This document shows, one piece after another, positions 14,624 through 28,383 of a stretch of 64,000 nt of DNA. Position 1 is the stretch's first letter. The number at the start of each line of letters is the position of its first letter. The stretch is from Clostridium kluyveri DSM 555 (GTDB lineage: Bacteria > Bacillota > Clostridia > Clostridiales > Clostridiaceae), in NCBI RefSeq assembly GCF_000016505.1, contig NC_009706.1:3844001-3908000 (forward strand), written 5' to 3'. The notes under the pieces were generated by a model that worked only from the letters and a program-made list of their open reading frames with translations, was not told where the DNA came from and ran no database searches. The position numbers and the translations under genes were made by a program.

Positions 14624-15047
14624 CATAAAAAATTTTTTTATTAATAAAATAGCTTACTAATAGTCCCATACTACCTCCTACTGTGTCTATAAATATATCT
14701 TTTATTCTGGCTGTTCTTCCAGGTATAAATATTTGATGAATCTCATCCGTACATGCATATACAACTACTATAACAATGGAAATTATAAATACTTTTTTTA
14801 TTTCAAACTTACCTTTTATAATATTAAACAATAGTATAGCTAGTATAAAATACTCAAGAAAATGTGAGGCCTTTCTAACCATAAAATTAGATAAATTTCC
14901 AAAGAAAGCATTTAAGTCCAAACCTAAAGTTTGAATTAGGTATATAAAAAGTCTACTCTTTTCATTTGACATAGTAGATGATTCATTCGAAAAAATAAAT
15001 ATTACTACCATCCATAGTACAACTAAAATCCATTTGATTTTCTTCAT
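14610..15047 (-). CDS. VanZ-like membrane protein
   Basis: A 145-residue protein with four hydrophobic segments (about 5-20, 52-75, 84-100, 120-137) and the VanZ-family hallmarks FSNESS near the N-terminus, KASHFLEYF and YACTDEIHQIFIPGRTARIKD. VanZ homologues are linked to low-level teicoplanin resistance, but most clostridial ones have no known role. The stop overlaps the convergent UDG-family gene by 4 bp. It begins 12 bp after the last M42 peptidase gene and may be in the same transcript. Confidence 0.8.
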   Translation of the reverse strand: MKKIKWILVVLWMVVIFIFSNESSTMSNEKSRLFIYLIQTLGLDLNAFFGNLSNFMVRKASHFLEYFILAILLFNIIKGKFEIKKVFIISIVIVVVYACTDEIHQIFIPGRTARIKDIFIDTVGGSMGLLVSYFINKKIFYEKEN

Positions 15048-15058
15048 ATTAACTTTTC

Positions 15059-16012
15059 TTATATCAGCTCCTTAAAATTTTCTAATTCATTTAATACCTT
15101 TATAGTATTTTCTATATCATAAATAGATATCATCTCTGAAGTAGAATATTTATATCTACATGGTACTGCAATCTCGCCAGTTCTTATGCCTATCCGCTCT
15201 TTATGTACAAGTCCTCCTTGGGATTTACCTGTGCTTATACTGTACTGAAATTTTACATCCGCTCTTTCAGCAGCATTTTCTAATATATCCTTTATATCTT
15301 TATGCATTATCAAAGAACTATCCATGATTTTTAATACGGGTCCATCACCTATATCTATTTTTGTTTCCTCTTTATTTTTTGTGTTTTCAACGCCTACTAT
15401 TATACAATAGTCAGGATTTATAGTATTTGCAGCTATTCTTGCACCTATTCCTCCAATTTCTCCTTGAGAAGCAAATACAAAATTAAATTCAGTATTATTT
15501 ATTTTAATATTTTCTAAAAGCTTCAAAAGTATATAACATCCCACCTTATTATGAAGCAAGGGACTTATTATATTATTATTTCCCACTTTTAAATAAGGTC
15601 CCACAAGTGATGCCATGTCTCCTTCTTTTATCTTTTTTAATGTATCTTCCCTGTTACTTGTACCTATATCCACAAAGACACCTTTTGAAGATGTCCATAC
15701 TTTACCCAGTGTGCCATTATGAAATCTTATAAAGCTATGTGATATATCCTGAGTATTAAACTCTCCTATACTATTTACTTTTATCATTCCATCTTCTTCT
15801 ATATCATTAACTATAAATCCCACTGAATCCATATTAGAACATATCATAACTTTACTTTTACCAGTTCCCACTTTCACTAATATATTACCTATATTATCTT
15901 CATGTATATCATGATCGGATTCCTTTAAACTCTCTTTTATCACTTGTCTAATTTCATCTTCTTTTCCACTAATCCCAAAAGAATTAATTAATTTTAACAA
16001 AAGCTTATCCAT
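15059..16012 (-). CDS. M42 peptidase paralogue lacking most metal ligands
   Basis: A 317-residue M42 (glutamyl aminopeptidase/TET) family protein. Compared with the third gene of the trio, the HxD motif reads NMD, the bridging Asp site reads LHNKVGC, the Glu pair reads QGE, the DVT-type Asp is VEN, and the C-terminal MH is YKYS, so almost all zinc ligands are lost. It is therefore unlikely to be a peptidase by itself and may be a structural or regulatory partner. Start ATG 16012 chosen because AAGGGGTG lies at the right distance; an in-frame GTG sits inside that site. Confidence 0.8.
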   Translation of the reverse strand: MDKLLLKLINSFGISGKEDEIRQVIKESLKESDHDIHEDNIGNILVKVGTGKSKVMICSNMDSVGFIVNDIEEDGMIKVNSIGEFNTQDISHSFIRFHNGTLGKVWTSSKGVFVDIGTSNREDTLKKIKEGDMASLVGPYLKVGNNNIISPLLHNKVGCYILLKLLENIKINNTEFNFVFASQGEIGGIGARIAANTINPDYCIIVGVENTKNKEETKIDIGDGPVLKIMDSSLIMHKDIKDILENAAERADVKFQYSISTGKSQGGLVHKERIGIRTGEIAVPCRYKYSTSEMISIYDIENTIKVLNELENFKELI

Positions 16013-16034
16013 AATTTTCACCCCTTATACCATT

Positions 16035-17054
16035 CTAAATATTTATACTACAGTCCTCTAAATAGCTTTTTAATAAAAATAAAGTATTATCATAATCAGC
16101 TAAACTGCATATAGAAATATTAAAATTCATGTATCTACATGGTAATAATATCGATGCAGTTTTACAATTATTAACAGTAAGATAAGCTGCTTTAAGTTCT
16201 CCTTCTCCATGAGTATCTCCAATTTTTTGATATGGTATTCCTATGTCATCTGCTTTATTCCGGATAGATTCTACAATACCTCTATCGAATATACACTGTC
16301 CACCTTTAAAAGGTATAACAGGACCTTCTCTTAATTTACTTGTCCTGAAATAACTGGGAATTTCCATATAATCTATACTATTTATGGTATCTAAAATTAT
16401 GACTAAATCTGGATCAATATTGTAAGCAACCGCATGAATTCCTCTTTGGTCTATATTTCCCTGAACATTAAATACACCATATAAGTTGCAATTTAAGTCT
16501 TCCTTCAATAACTCTATAAGTATAGAACATCCTACTCTATTATCTAGAGCTTTTCCTTTTAAAAGGTTATCTCCAAAATGAGAAAATTTATTATTAAATA
16601 CTACAAAATCCCCTAATGATATAATCCTTCTACATTCCTCTTGGGAAAAAGCGCCTATATCTATACACATATTTTCATAGGATATATTTTCATCTCTTTC
16701 TTTTTTACTCTGAATATGTATTGGCTTCATTCCAATAACTCCTGGTATTTTTTTATCTCCAATTAAAACAGCCTTAGCAGGAAGTGAATTTTTATCTATA
16801 TCCCCTAATGTGGAAAATTTTAGTGTTCCATCTTTATTATAAGCTGTTATTATGAGACCTGATTCATCTATGTGAGAAATCACCATTATTTTAGATGAAG
16901 AATCATTTTGTCTATCCTTATGCACTATAATATTTCCCATTCTATCTATAAGTATATTGTCAGTAAAAGTACTTAATTCATCTCTTATTACATTCCTAAT
17001 GTGTTCCTCATATCCCGAAGGTCCTGTAGAATTACAGAGTTTTTCTAAAAACAA
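16035..17054 (-). CDS. M42 peptidase paralogue with damaged active site
   Basis: A 339-residue M42-family protein. It keeps the first ligand motif (SHIDESG) and ALDNRVGC, but the catalytic Glu pair is replaced (VQGNIDQRG instead of QEEVGHRG) and the final His is Asn (YMNFN). A working aminopeptidase is therefore unlikely. TTG start at 17054 with GGAGGG upstream; it overlaps the upstream paralogue by 10 bp, which argues for coupled translation of the three genes. Confidence 0.8.
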   Translation of the reverse strand: MFLEKLCNSTGPSGYEEHIRNVIRDELSTFTDNILIDRMGNIIVHKDRQNDSSSKIMVISHIDESGLIITAYNKDGTLKFSTLGDIDKNSLPAKAVLIGDKKIPGVIGMKPIHIQSKKERDENISYENMCIDIGAFSQEECRRIISLGDFVVFNNKFSHFGDNLLKGKALDNRVGCSILIELLKEDLNCNLYGVFNVQGNIDQRGIHAVAYNIDPDLVIILDTINSIDYMEIPSYFRTSKLREGPVIPFKGGQCIFDRGIVESIRNKADDIGIPYQKIGDTHGEGELKAAYLTVNNCKTASILLPCRYMNFNISICSLADYDNTLFLLKSYLEDCSINI

Positions 17055-18076
17055 AATAATCCCTCCAATTCACTCTCTTTTAAATCCTGAATAAGTCTTG
17101 CCAACAATCTTCCTGTATTTCTTATATCTTCTATGTTAACTACCTCCACTGACGTATGCATATACTTTATAGGGATAGATACAAGAATTGTAGCTATTCC
17201 TCCTACTGAAGTTTGAATATCCCAAGCATCCGTTCCTGTATTTCCCGGTTCTACTTCAACCTGATAAGGGATATTATACTTATCTGCTGTTTCTATTAAT
17301 CTATTTCTGATTTTAGCATGTATGTTAGGTCCTATGCATATAACCGGTCCTTTTCCAAGCTTATTTTCTCTATTGTTATCTCCTAATATTCCACTATCAA
17401 AGGTTACATCAAGTGCTATACCTATATCGGGCTTAATATCATAACTTACCATTTTTGCTCCTCTATGACCCACTTCTTCCTGGCATGAGCATACAAAATA
17501 TATATCCAAATCAGAATTTACATTTTTAAGTTCTTCTGCACAAACGTACATAGCAAAAATACTAGCTCTATTATCTATAGATTTACAGCTTACATTATTA
17601 TTCAAAAGATATATCATCTTTCTGTCTAATGTGATATAATCTCCTAATTTAACTATACCGCTTAACTTCTCTTTATTAAATCCAGTTTCTATATATAAAT
17701 TTTTCATGGAAACTTTACTTTTATCTTTATCATTGTAATTATATTTTAATGCTACAATTCCAGATATATCTTCTTTTCCATGAATGATGACTTCCTGAGA
17801 CACAAGACTTTTGGCATCTACTCCAAAGCCTTCAAATTTTATAAATCCATCTTCTGAGATTTCTTTTACCATTAAAAAAACTTCATCCACATGAGACATT
17901 ATCATTAATTTATTAGAAGTTATACCTTTCTTGTGTATATACATGTTATTTAATTTAGTTATAGTTGTATCTCCAAATTCCTTAAAATTGTCCTTTATAA
18001 TAGAATACAACCAATCTTCCCTTCCACTTGGTGCATGAGCTTCACATATTATTCTAAAAAAGTCTAAACCTTTCAT
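17045..18076 (-). CDS. M42 family metallopeptidase (intact site)
   Basis: A 343-residue co-catalytic zinc aminopeptidase of family M42; relatives form 12-mer TET shells that trim peptides in the cytoplasm. All ligand motifs are seen: SHVDEV, SIDNRAS, QEEVGHRGA (catalytic Glu plus ligand Glu), ALDVTFDSG and YMHTSVE. ATG at 18076 follows GGAGG; a TTG 12 bp further upstream lies on the Shine-Dalgarno itself. First gene of a three-paralogue operon in which only this member looks catalytically complete. Confidence 0.88.
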   Translation of the reverse strand: MKGLDFFRIICEAHAPSGREDWLYSIIKDNFKEFGDTTITKLNNMYIHKKGITSNKLMIMSHVDEVFLMVKEISEDGFIKFEGFGVDAKSLVSQEVIIHGKEDISGIVALKYNYNDKDKSKVSMKNLYIETGFNKEKLSGIVKLGDYITLDRKMIYLLNNNVSCKSIDNRASIFAMYVCAEELKNVNSDLDIYFVCSCQEEVGHRGAKMVSYDIKPDIGIALDVTFDSGILGDNNRENKLGKGPVICIGPNIHAKIRNRLIETADKYNIPYQVEVEPGNTGTDAWDIQTSVGGIATILVSIPIKYMHTSVEVVNIEDIRNTGRLLARLIQDLKESELEGLFCF

Positions 18077-18236
18077 ATTTGCCTCCAATCAAATATATTA
18101 GTAATGTAATTGTACTTCAGCTAATCGTTATGGATTACTTTAATTATAACATAATTATAATGAAAATTTTTCAATTATCGGAATATAATAATTTATTGTG
18201 AATCTAATTAAATACAATATTTTTTTCTAAAAAATA

Positions 18237-18269
18237 ATAAGGAAGCATATCAATAATATGCTTCCTTAT
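18237..18269 (-). terminator. Terminator after tRNA-Lys (rRNA operon 2)
   Basis: Perfect 14-bp stem ATAAGGAAGCATAT / ATATGCTTCCTTAT with a 5-nt loop, followed by ATTTTTTAG on the minus strand. Confidence 0.85.
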
Positions 18270-18345
18270 TGGTGGCTCACCGGGGAATCGAACCCCGGAC
18301 AACATGATTAAAAGTCATGTGCTCTACCAACTGAGCTAGTGAACC
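18270..18345 (-). tRNA. tRNA-Lys (UUU)
   Basis: 76 nt including an encoded CCA. Acceptor GGTTCAC / GTGAGCC, D-arm with AGCTCAGTTGGTAGAGC, anticodon stem-loop CATGA-CTTTTAA-TCATG (anticodon TTT) and GGTTCGATTCC in the T-arm. It lies 9 bp downstream of the 5S, so it is the last gene of rRNA operon 2. Confidence 0.97.
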
Positions 18346-18353
18346 AAAACATA

Positions 18354-18470
18354 TCCGGCAGCGACCTGCTCTCCCACAGGGCCTCCCCTGCAGTACCATG
18401 GGCACTGTGGAACTTAACCTTCCTGTTCGAAATGGTAAGGGGTGTTGCCTCCACATTATTGCCACCAGAT
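18354..18470 (-). rRNA. rrf: 5S ribosomal RNA, operon 2
   Basis: Same as the first copy except A instead of G at 18455 (plus strand). The 5S RNA then reads AATGTGG instead of AACGTGG near its 5' end. Confidence 0.93.
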
Positions 18471-18525
18471 TTATATTATTCTTTTCAGGAGTTTTATCCC
18501 CTCAAAATTGCACAGTAAATATTAT

Positions 18526-23489
<4,964 letters not shown>

Positions 23490-23820
23490 AAGTTTTATTT
23501 GACTCTGTTGAAAATTACTATTAGCTTCGCCCAGCTTCGTTAAATGCCTCATTCCGGTGCTCAATTACATAAGTAAGTTCCGCTCCTCATTCAGCCTTTT
23601 CCTCGCTGTACTCGCTACTAGCAATTTTAGTATATCTCTTTCAGCAGAATACTGCTTGAATATACTACATTACGAAATTACTCTCTTTACTGCTCTCGCA
23701 GCTCAAAAGAATTGCTGGTTTATTCTTAATAAATAAGTTTACCTATCTTCTTTATTCTGTTTAATTTTCAAGGATCATATTTCATCTTTGCTGCCATCTG
23801 TTTTCTCAGACAGCTTTTAT

Positions 23821-23849
23821 AGTATATCATCTCATTTTCCCTTTGTCAA
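23821..23849 (-). promoter_or_regulatory. rRNA operon 2 promoter
   Basis: TTGACA (23844-23849), 17 bp, TATACT (23821-23826), identical to operon 1. The shared sequence stops about 20 bp upstream of the -35, so any upstream activating AT-tract differs between the operons. Confidence 0.85.
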
Positions 23850-23867
23850 CACTTTTTTTAGCATTTT

Positions 23868-24215
23868 TTATACTAAGTAAATCCGTTGAATTTACTTACT
23901 TTCAGGTACTATCGACATGACGAAGGTTATTATATCACAGCCTTACATATTAAAAATTATTTTTATGGTAAAATTATAAGATTATCTTATTATATCTTGT
24001 ATATCCTATTGATTTCTACATCTTTTATATAAAGATACACAAGGACATGTTTATTAAAAAACTACTACTTAAAGTCTCCATATAATACTTAAAAATTTAC
24101 TAGCTTACATAGATATACTACAAAAAACACTAAAAGATATAAAAATTTACCTAGAAATAAATTTATATATCTTTACATATATACTTTCAGTACAATAACT
24201 AATTTAATTAAGTAA
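23868..24215. other. AT-rich gap with no gene
   Basis: About 350 very AT-rich bases between rRNA operon 2 and the DUF1015 gene. A short inverted repeat (AAGTAAAT / ATTTACTT, 23875-23898) lacks a T run. I see no ORF, RNA gene or known element. Confidence 0.6.
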
Positions 24216-25463
24216 TTATTTTAACTTATGAATGAACAGTCCACTCCTGAGTTTTGGCTCAAACCAAGTAGATTTAGGCGGCATTACTTCTCCAGCATCT
24301 GCAATATTCATTAAATCTTCCAATGTAGTAGGATACATTGAAAATGCAACGCCTGTACTTTTCTCATCTATTCTATGCTCTAATTCCTTAAGACCTCTTA
24401 TCCCACCTACAAAATCAATTCTATTATCTGTACGAGGATCCTTTATTCCCAAAATTGGATCTAATAAATTATTTTGAAGAATAGATACATCTAATCTTTC
24501 AACGGGATCAAGGGGATCGTAAGTTCCTTCTTTAGCCGTAAGTATATACCATTTGCCATTTAAATACATTCCATAATTATGTTTAGAAGAAGGTTTATAT
24601 GGTCCTTGACCCTCACATATATCTATATTAAACTTCTCTAAAACTTTATTCATATACTCTTCATTAGAAAGACCATTTAAATCCTTGACAATTCTATTGT
24701 AATCTATAATATTTAAATGTGAGTGTGGAAAAATTACCGATAGAAAAAAATTAAATTCCTCACTTCCTGAATAATTCGGATTTTCTTCTCTTCTTCTAAG
24801 TCCCACTTTTACTGCTGAAGCCGCCCTATGATGACCATCTGCTATATATAAACTATCTACATCTTTAAATAAATCACAAATATTATTTATTGTTTCCCCA
24901 TCATCCACAACCCATACAGTATTTTTAACTCCATCCTCTGCCGTAAAATCATAAACAGGCTCTTTTTGTATCCAACTACTTATCACATTATCAATTTTAT
25001 CATTATATTTATAAGTTAAAAATATAGGTCCTGTATTTGCATCACAAAAATCTACATGATTTATTCTATCTTGTTCCTTATCTTTTCTCGTATGCTCATG
25101 TTTTTTTATTTTATTATTAATATAGTCATCTATAGATGTACATGCTACTATACCAATCTGGCTTTTTCCATTCATAATTAACCTATAAATATATAGATTT
25201 TCTTTTTCATCTTGTATTAATACCTTACTATCTATCATACTTTGTAAATTTTCATTAGCTTTTATATAAACTTCCCTATCATATAAGTTTATATTTTCAT
25301 CCAAATCAATTTCCGATTTATCTACATGTAAAAAAGAATATTTATTACCTTTTGCAATTTCTTTTGCCTCTTTGCTATTCATAACATCATAGGGAAGTTC
25401 AGCAACCTTTTGAACTATATCCGCTCTGGGTCTTAGTGCTTTAAATGCCTTTAAAGTTATCAT
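24216..25463 (-). CDS. DUF1015 family protein in the serine operon
   Basis: A 415-residue DUF1015 protein; the family hallmark IADGHHRAASA (about 208-218) is present, along with KHEHTRKDKEQDR and a GPIFLTY segment. The function is unknown; the HHR motif is suggestive of phosphate or nucleotide chemistry, but that is a guess. AAGGAG precedes the ATG. It is the third gene of an operon with serC-like and serA and lies 22 bp after serA, so a role in serine metabolism or in a serine-responsive process is inferred from context and the upstream T-boxes. Confidence 0.85.
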   Translation of the reverse strand: MITLKAFKALRPRADIVQKVAELPYDVMNSKEAKEIAKGNKYSFLHVDKSEIDLDENINLYDREVYIKANENLQSMIDSKVLIQDEKENLYIYRLIMNGKSQIGIVACTSIDDYINNKIKKHEHTRKDKEQDRINHVDFCDANTGPIFLTYKYNDKIDNVISSWIQKEPVYDFTAEDGVKNTVWVVDDGETINNICDLFKDVDSLYIADGHHRAASAVKVGLRRREENPNYSGSEEFNFFLSVIFPHSHLNIIDYNRIVKDLNGLSNEEYMNKVLEKFNIDICEGQGPYKPSSKHNYGMYLNGKWYILTAKEGTYDPLDPVERLDVSILQNNLLDPILGIKDPRTDNRIDFVGGIRGLKELEHRIDEKSTGVAFSMYPTTLEDLMNIADAGEVMPPKSTWFEPKLRSGLFIHKLK

Positions 25464-25485
25464 TTCTTTCTCCTTTTATAGTATA

Positions 25486-26418
25486 TTAACATACATTAAT
25501 TAAATTTTTATCAAGATAATATTGTTCTACTATATTTACTATTTCCATGCCTATTCTCTTTTGAGCTTCACAAGTTGATGCTCCTATGTGAGGTGTTGCT
25601 GATACTCTATCATTATTTAGAAGCTCCTCACAAGGGCTAGGTTCATTTTTAAATACATCTATTCCAGCCCCCGCAACTTTACCACAATCCAATGCATTTA
25701 TCAAGGCCTTTTCATCTATTATTCCGCCTCTTGCACAATTTATTATATATACTCCATCTTTCATAATATTAAATTCTTCTTCTCCTATTAAAGCTTTCTG
25801 ATCTTTACTAAACGGAATGTGGAATGTTATATAATCTGCTCTTTTCAATAAATCCTTAAATTCACAAAATTCATAATTATTATATCCCTTTGCCATTCCA
25901 AGTTTATCTGTATATATTATTTTCATCCCTAATGCATTTGCTCTTTTGGCAACTTCTTTTGCAATCCTTCCAAAACCTACAATTCCCAAGGTTTTACCAT
26001 ATAATTCTACTCCTTTATATTGGCTTTTATGCCATTCATTATTTCTCATAGTCACATTAGAAATATTTACATATCTTGATATAGCAAACATATGAGCAAG
26101 TGTTAACTCTGCCACTGAAGCAGCACTGGCATTTGGAGTATTCTTAACAACTATTCCATTTTGAAGTGCATAATCTACATCGATGTTATCTACTCCTACT
26201 CCTCCTCTTATTATAAGTTTTAATTTTCCGTCTTTAGCTGCATCTATAAGTGGTTTTCTTATTTTAGTAGCAGATCTCACTATTATAACATCAAACTCTT
26301 TTATTTTATTTTTTAATTCTTCTTCATCAAAATGTTTATCTATAACTTCATACCCATCTTCCACAAGTTTATTTAAAGCTTCTTTATCCATTCCATCACT
26401 AACTAATATTTTTATCAT
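25486..26418 (-). CDS. serA: D-3-phosphoglycerate dehydrogenase (short form)
   Basis: A 310-residue D-2-hydroxyacid dehydrogenase. NAD-binding GFGRIAKEVAKRA with a downstream acidic position (YTDKLG), then NCARGGIIDEKAL with the catalytic Arg, a Glu in FKNEPSP, and His in TPHIGAST. It has no C-terminal ACT domain, so classic serine feedback through ACT is not expected. GGGAGG precedes the ATG. Position between serC-like and DUF1015 behind serine T-boxes supports the phosphoglycerate substrate rather than another 2-hydroxyacid. Confidence 0.9.
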   Translation of the reverse strand: MIKILVSDGMDKEALNKLVEDGYEVIDKHFDEEELKNKIKEFDVIIVRSATKIRKPLIDAAKDGKLKLIIRGGVGVDNIDVDYALQNGIVVKNTPNASAASVAELTLAHMFAISRYVNISNVTMRNNEWHKSQYKGVELYGKTLGIVGFGRIAKEVAKRANALGMKIIYTDKLGMAKGYNNYEFCEFKDLLKRADYITFHIPFSKDQKALIGEEEFNIMKDGVYIINCARGGIIDEKALINALDCGKVAGAGIDVFKNEPSPCEELLNNDRVSATPHIGASTCEAQKRIGMEIVNIVEQYYLDKNLINVC

Positions 26419-26437
26419 GATTAAAACCTCCCAAAAT

Positions 26438-27508
26438 CTATAATTTTAATATATAATTAATATTTTCTAAAAGTTCCTTTATATCTGAAATATGACAATC
26501 AGCCATATGAGCTATTCTAAATGTCTTTTCTTTTAATTTTCCATAACCATTGGAAATCTGAAATCCTCTTTCACCTAATTCTTTATTCAGGTCTCCTACA
26601 CTTATATTTCTAACATTTTCAATATTGGTAAGTGTATTTGAAAGATACCTTTCATCAGCAAACAATTTAAAATATTCTCTAGCCCAATCTCTAACATATT
26701 CAGCCATTTCTAAATGTCTTTTATATCTATTTTCCAACCCTTCTTCTAGTATTTTATCCAACTGATAATCCATGGCAAACATATGCGAAATAGATGGTGT
26801 TGAAGGATACTGATAATTTTTTTTCTGTATATAATCATAAAGTGAAAGCAAATCTAAATAATACCCTCTAAATTCTACTTTTTTTGCTCTCTCTACTGCT
26901 TTCTCGGAAAAAGAACAAGCTGCTATCCCTGGAGGAAGTCCTAAAGCTTTCTGACTGGATGTCAAACATATATCTACACCAAGTTCATCTACTTCTATTT
27001 TAGTACCTCCCATAGAACTAACTGTATCTAAACACCATACAACCTCTGGATATTTCTTTACAACTTCAGATATTTCCTCTACAGGATTCATTACACCAGT
27101 TGAAGTTTCATTATGAGTTATGCAAATCACATCATATTTATTGGAATCTAATGCTTCACGAATCTTTTCTACATCTAAAGCCTTTCCCCATTCCACTTCA
27201 TATAAATCTGCTAGTACATTGTTATTCTTAGCCATTTCATACCATCTTTTTCCAAAAGCACCTATTGAAAAAACTGCTGCTCTCTTTGCTGTACAGGTTC
27301 TTACAGCACCTTCCATCAGTCCACTTCCTGAACTGGTAGACAATAGTATCTCTTCTTTTGTATTAAATAAAATTCTTAATTTATCACTAATTTTCTTTTG
27401 CAATGCTGAAGCTTCTTTAGTTCTATGCCCTATCATGGGTTGAGACATTTTTTCTAGCACATCTTCTTTTACTTCTACAGGTCCTGGAATAAATAATTTT
27501 TTATGCAT
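26438..27508 (-). CDS. Class V aminotransferase acting as SerC
   Basis: A 356-residue PLP enzyme of the SerC/alanine-glyoxylate aminotransferase group: FIPGPVEV at the N-terminus, STSSGSGLMEGA, DTVSSMGGTKIEVDELGVD and SSQKALGLPPG with the PLP lysine. In clostridia this type is found with serA and is taken to make phosphoserine from 3-phosphohydroxypyruvate; true SerC is a different subfamily, so the call rests on context. It is the first gene of the operon, about 70 bp after the proximal T-box. It lies 20 bp upstream of serA. Confidence 0.82.
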   Translation of the reverse strand: MHKKLFIPGPVEVKEDVLEKMSQPMIGHRTKEASALQKKISDKLRILFNTKEEILLSTSSGSGLMEGAVRTCTAKRAAVFSIGAFGKRWYEMAKNNNVLADLYEVEWGKALDVEKIREALDSNKYDVICITHNETSTGVMNPVEEISEVVKKYPEVVWCLDTVSSMGGTKIEVDELGVDICLTSSQKALGLPPGIAACSFSEKAVERAKKVEFRGYYLDLLSLYDYIQKKNYQYPSTPSISHMFAMDYQLDKILEEGLENRYKRHLEMAEYVRDWAREYFKLFADERYLSNTLTNIENVRNISVGDLNKELGERGFQISNGYGKLKEKTFRIAHMADCHISDIKELLENINYILKL

Positions 27509-27579
27509 ACTTGTACCTCCAAAATTTACGTAATTACTTAAATGAACACTATAATTAATATATAAAAATCAATATAAGT

Positions 27580-27800
27580 ATAAAACAAAAGAGCCAATCA
27601 TCCCTTTAGGGACGATTGACTCGCGTTGCCACCCTTATTAATTATACCTTTTATGTATAATTCTCTCAACTCAAATAACGGTTTTCCGTATTATTCATCA
27701 TAATAATCCTCCAAGGCGGATTCACAAAAGTATGGGTACCAGTTTACACCAACCACTGACTCTCTTTTACCTGAACTCATGTTACTATTCTCTTCATAAG
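27580..27800 (-). ncRNA. T-box riboswitch, proximal, serine (UCC)
   Basis: Minus-strand leader with the T-box core AGGGTGGCAACGCGAG and a following terminator (GTCAATCGTCCC ... GGGATGATTGGCTC, then TTTTGTTTT). Stem I contains the AGAGAGTCAG motif and the 3' side reads GTGAATCCGCCTTGGAG, placing UCC (Ser) in the specifier position. It should terminate when tRNA-Ser is charged and read through when uncharged. Confidence 0.92.
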
Positions 27801-27819
27801 ACAATATTTAATTTTAATA

Positions 27820-28032
27820 TAAAAAAACCAATCAAACCCTCTTAGGGACGATTGGCTCGCGTTACCACCCTCATTGATTATATAAAAATATAATCCACTC
27901 ATTAAAATAACGGATTTTCCGTACTACTCATCGCAGTAAATCTCCAAGATGGATTCACAAAAGTGTGGGTATCAACTTCCACCAGCCGCTGACTCTCTTT
28001 TACCTAAACTTATGTTACTATTCTCTTCATAG
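27820..28032 (-). ncRNA. T-box riboswitch, distal, serine (UCC)
   Basis: Second full T-box, transcribed first: AGGGTGGTAACGCGAG, terminator ending in a T run at about 27821, and GTGAATCCATCTTGGAG with UCC as specifier. The two leaders differ in sequence, so this is an old duplication. Confidence 0.92.
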
Positions 28033-28071
28033 AATGATATTCAACTCATTAAGTTTTAAGATTTGTTATCT

Positions 28072-28100
28072 ATTATATGTTGTATTTTTATATATGTCAA
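28072..28100 (-). promoter_or_regulatory. Promoter of the T-box serine operon
   Basis: Consensus TTGACA (28095-28100), 17-bp spacer, consensus TATAAT (28072-28077), about 40 bp upstream of the distal T-box. Confidence 0.85.
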
Positions 28101-28145
28101 TACTTATTTTAAAAATAAATTATACTTTTTATTTTTAAACATTTT

Positions 28146-28331
28146 TTAATTAATACTTATCATCTTTCCAATCTTATTAAATAAATTTTTTGTGCATGTA
28201 TTGTTAGAAAAGTTTATACAATTACTACAATCATTGGAAATATAACTGGTTTGTAAATCTGACATATAGCTTTTAGCTCTATATTCTTTACAATTCTCTG
28301 CAATGATCATTTTATTTTGCAATGAAAACAT
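28146..28331 (-). CDS. Small Cys-containing hypothetical protein
   Basis: A 61-residue ORF with GGGGAGTG 6 bp before the ATG. Four cysteines are spaced C14, C35, C38, C46 (NCKEYRAKSY, then DCSNCINF and NTC), suggesting a small metal-binding or regulatory protein. I do not recognise a named family. It stands alone between the flavodoxin-ferredoxin gene and the serine operon promoter. A real gene is favoured by the ribosome binding site and the ordered cysteines. Confidence 0.6.
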   Translation of the reverse strand: MFSLQNKMIIAENCKEYRAKSYMSDLQTSYISNDCSNCINFSNNTCTKNLFNKIGKMISIN

Positions 28332-28383
28332 TCAATTCACTCCCCAAAATATTATAACTTTAGTATTGTCTAAATTTTAAATT

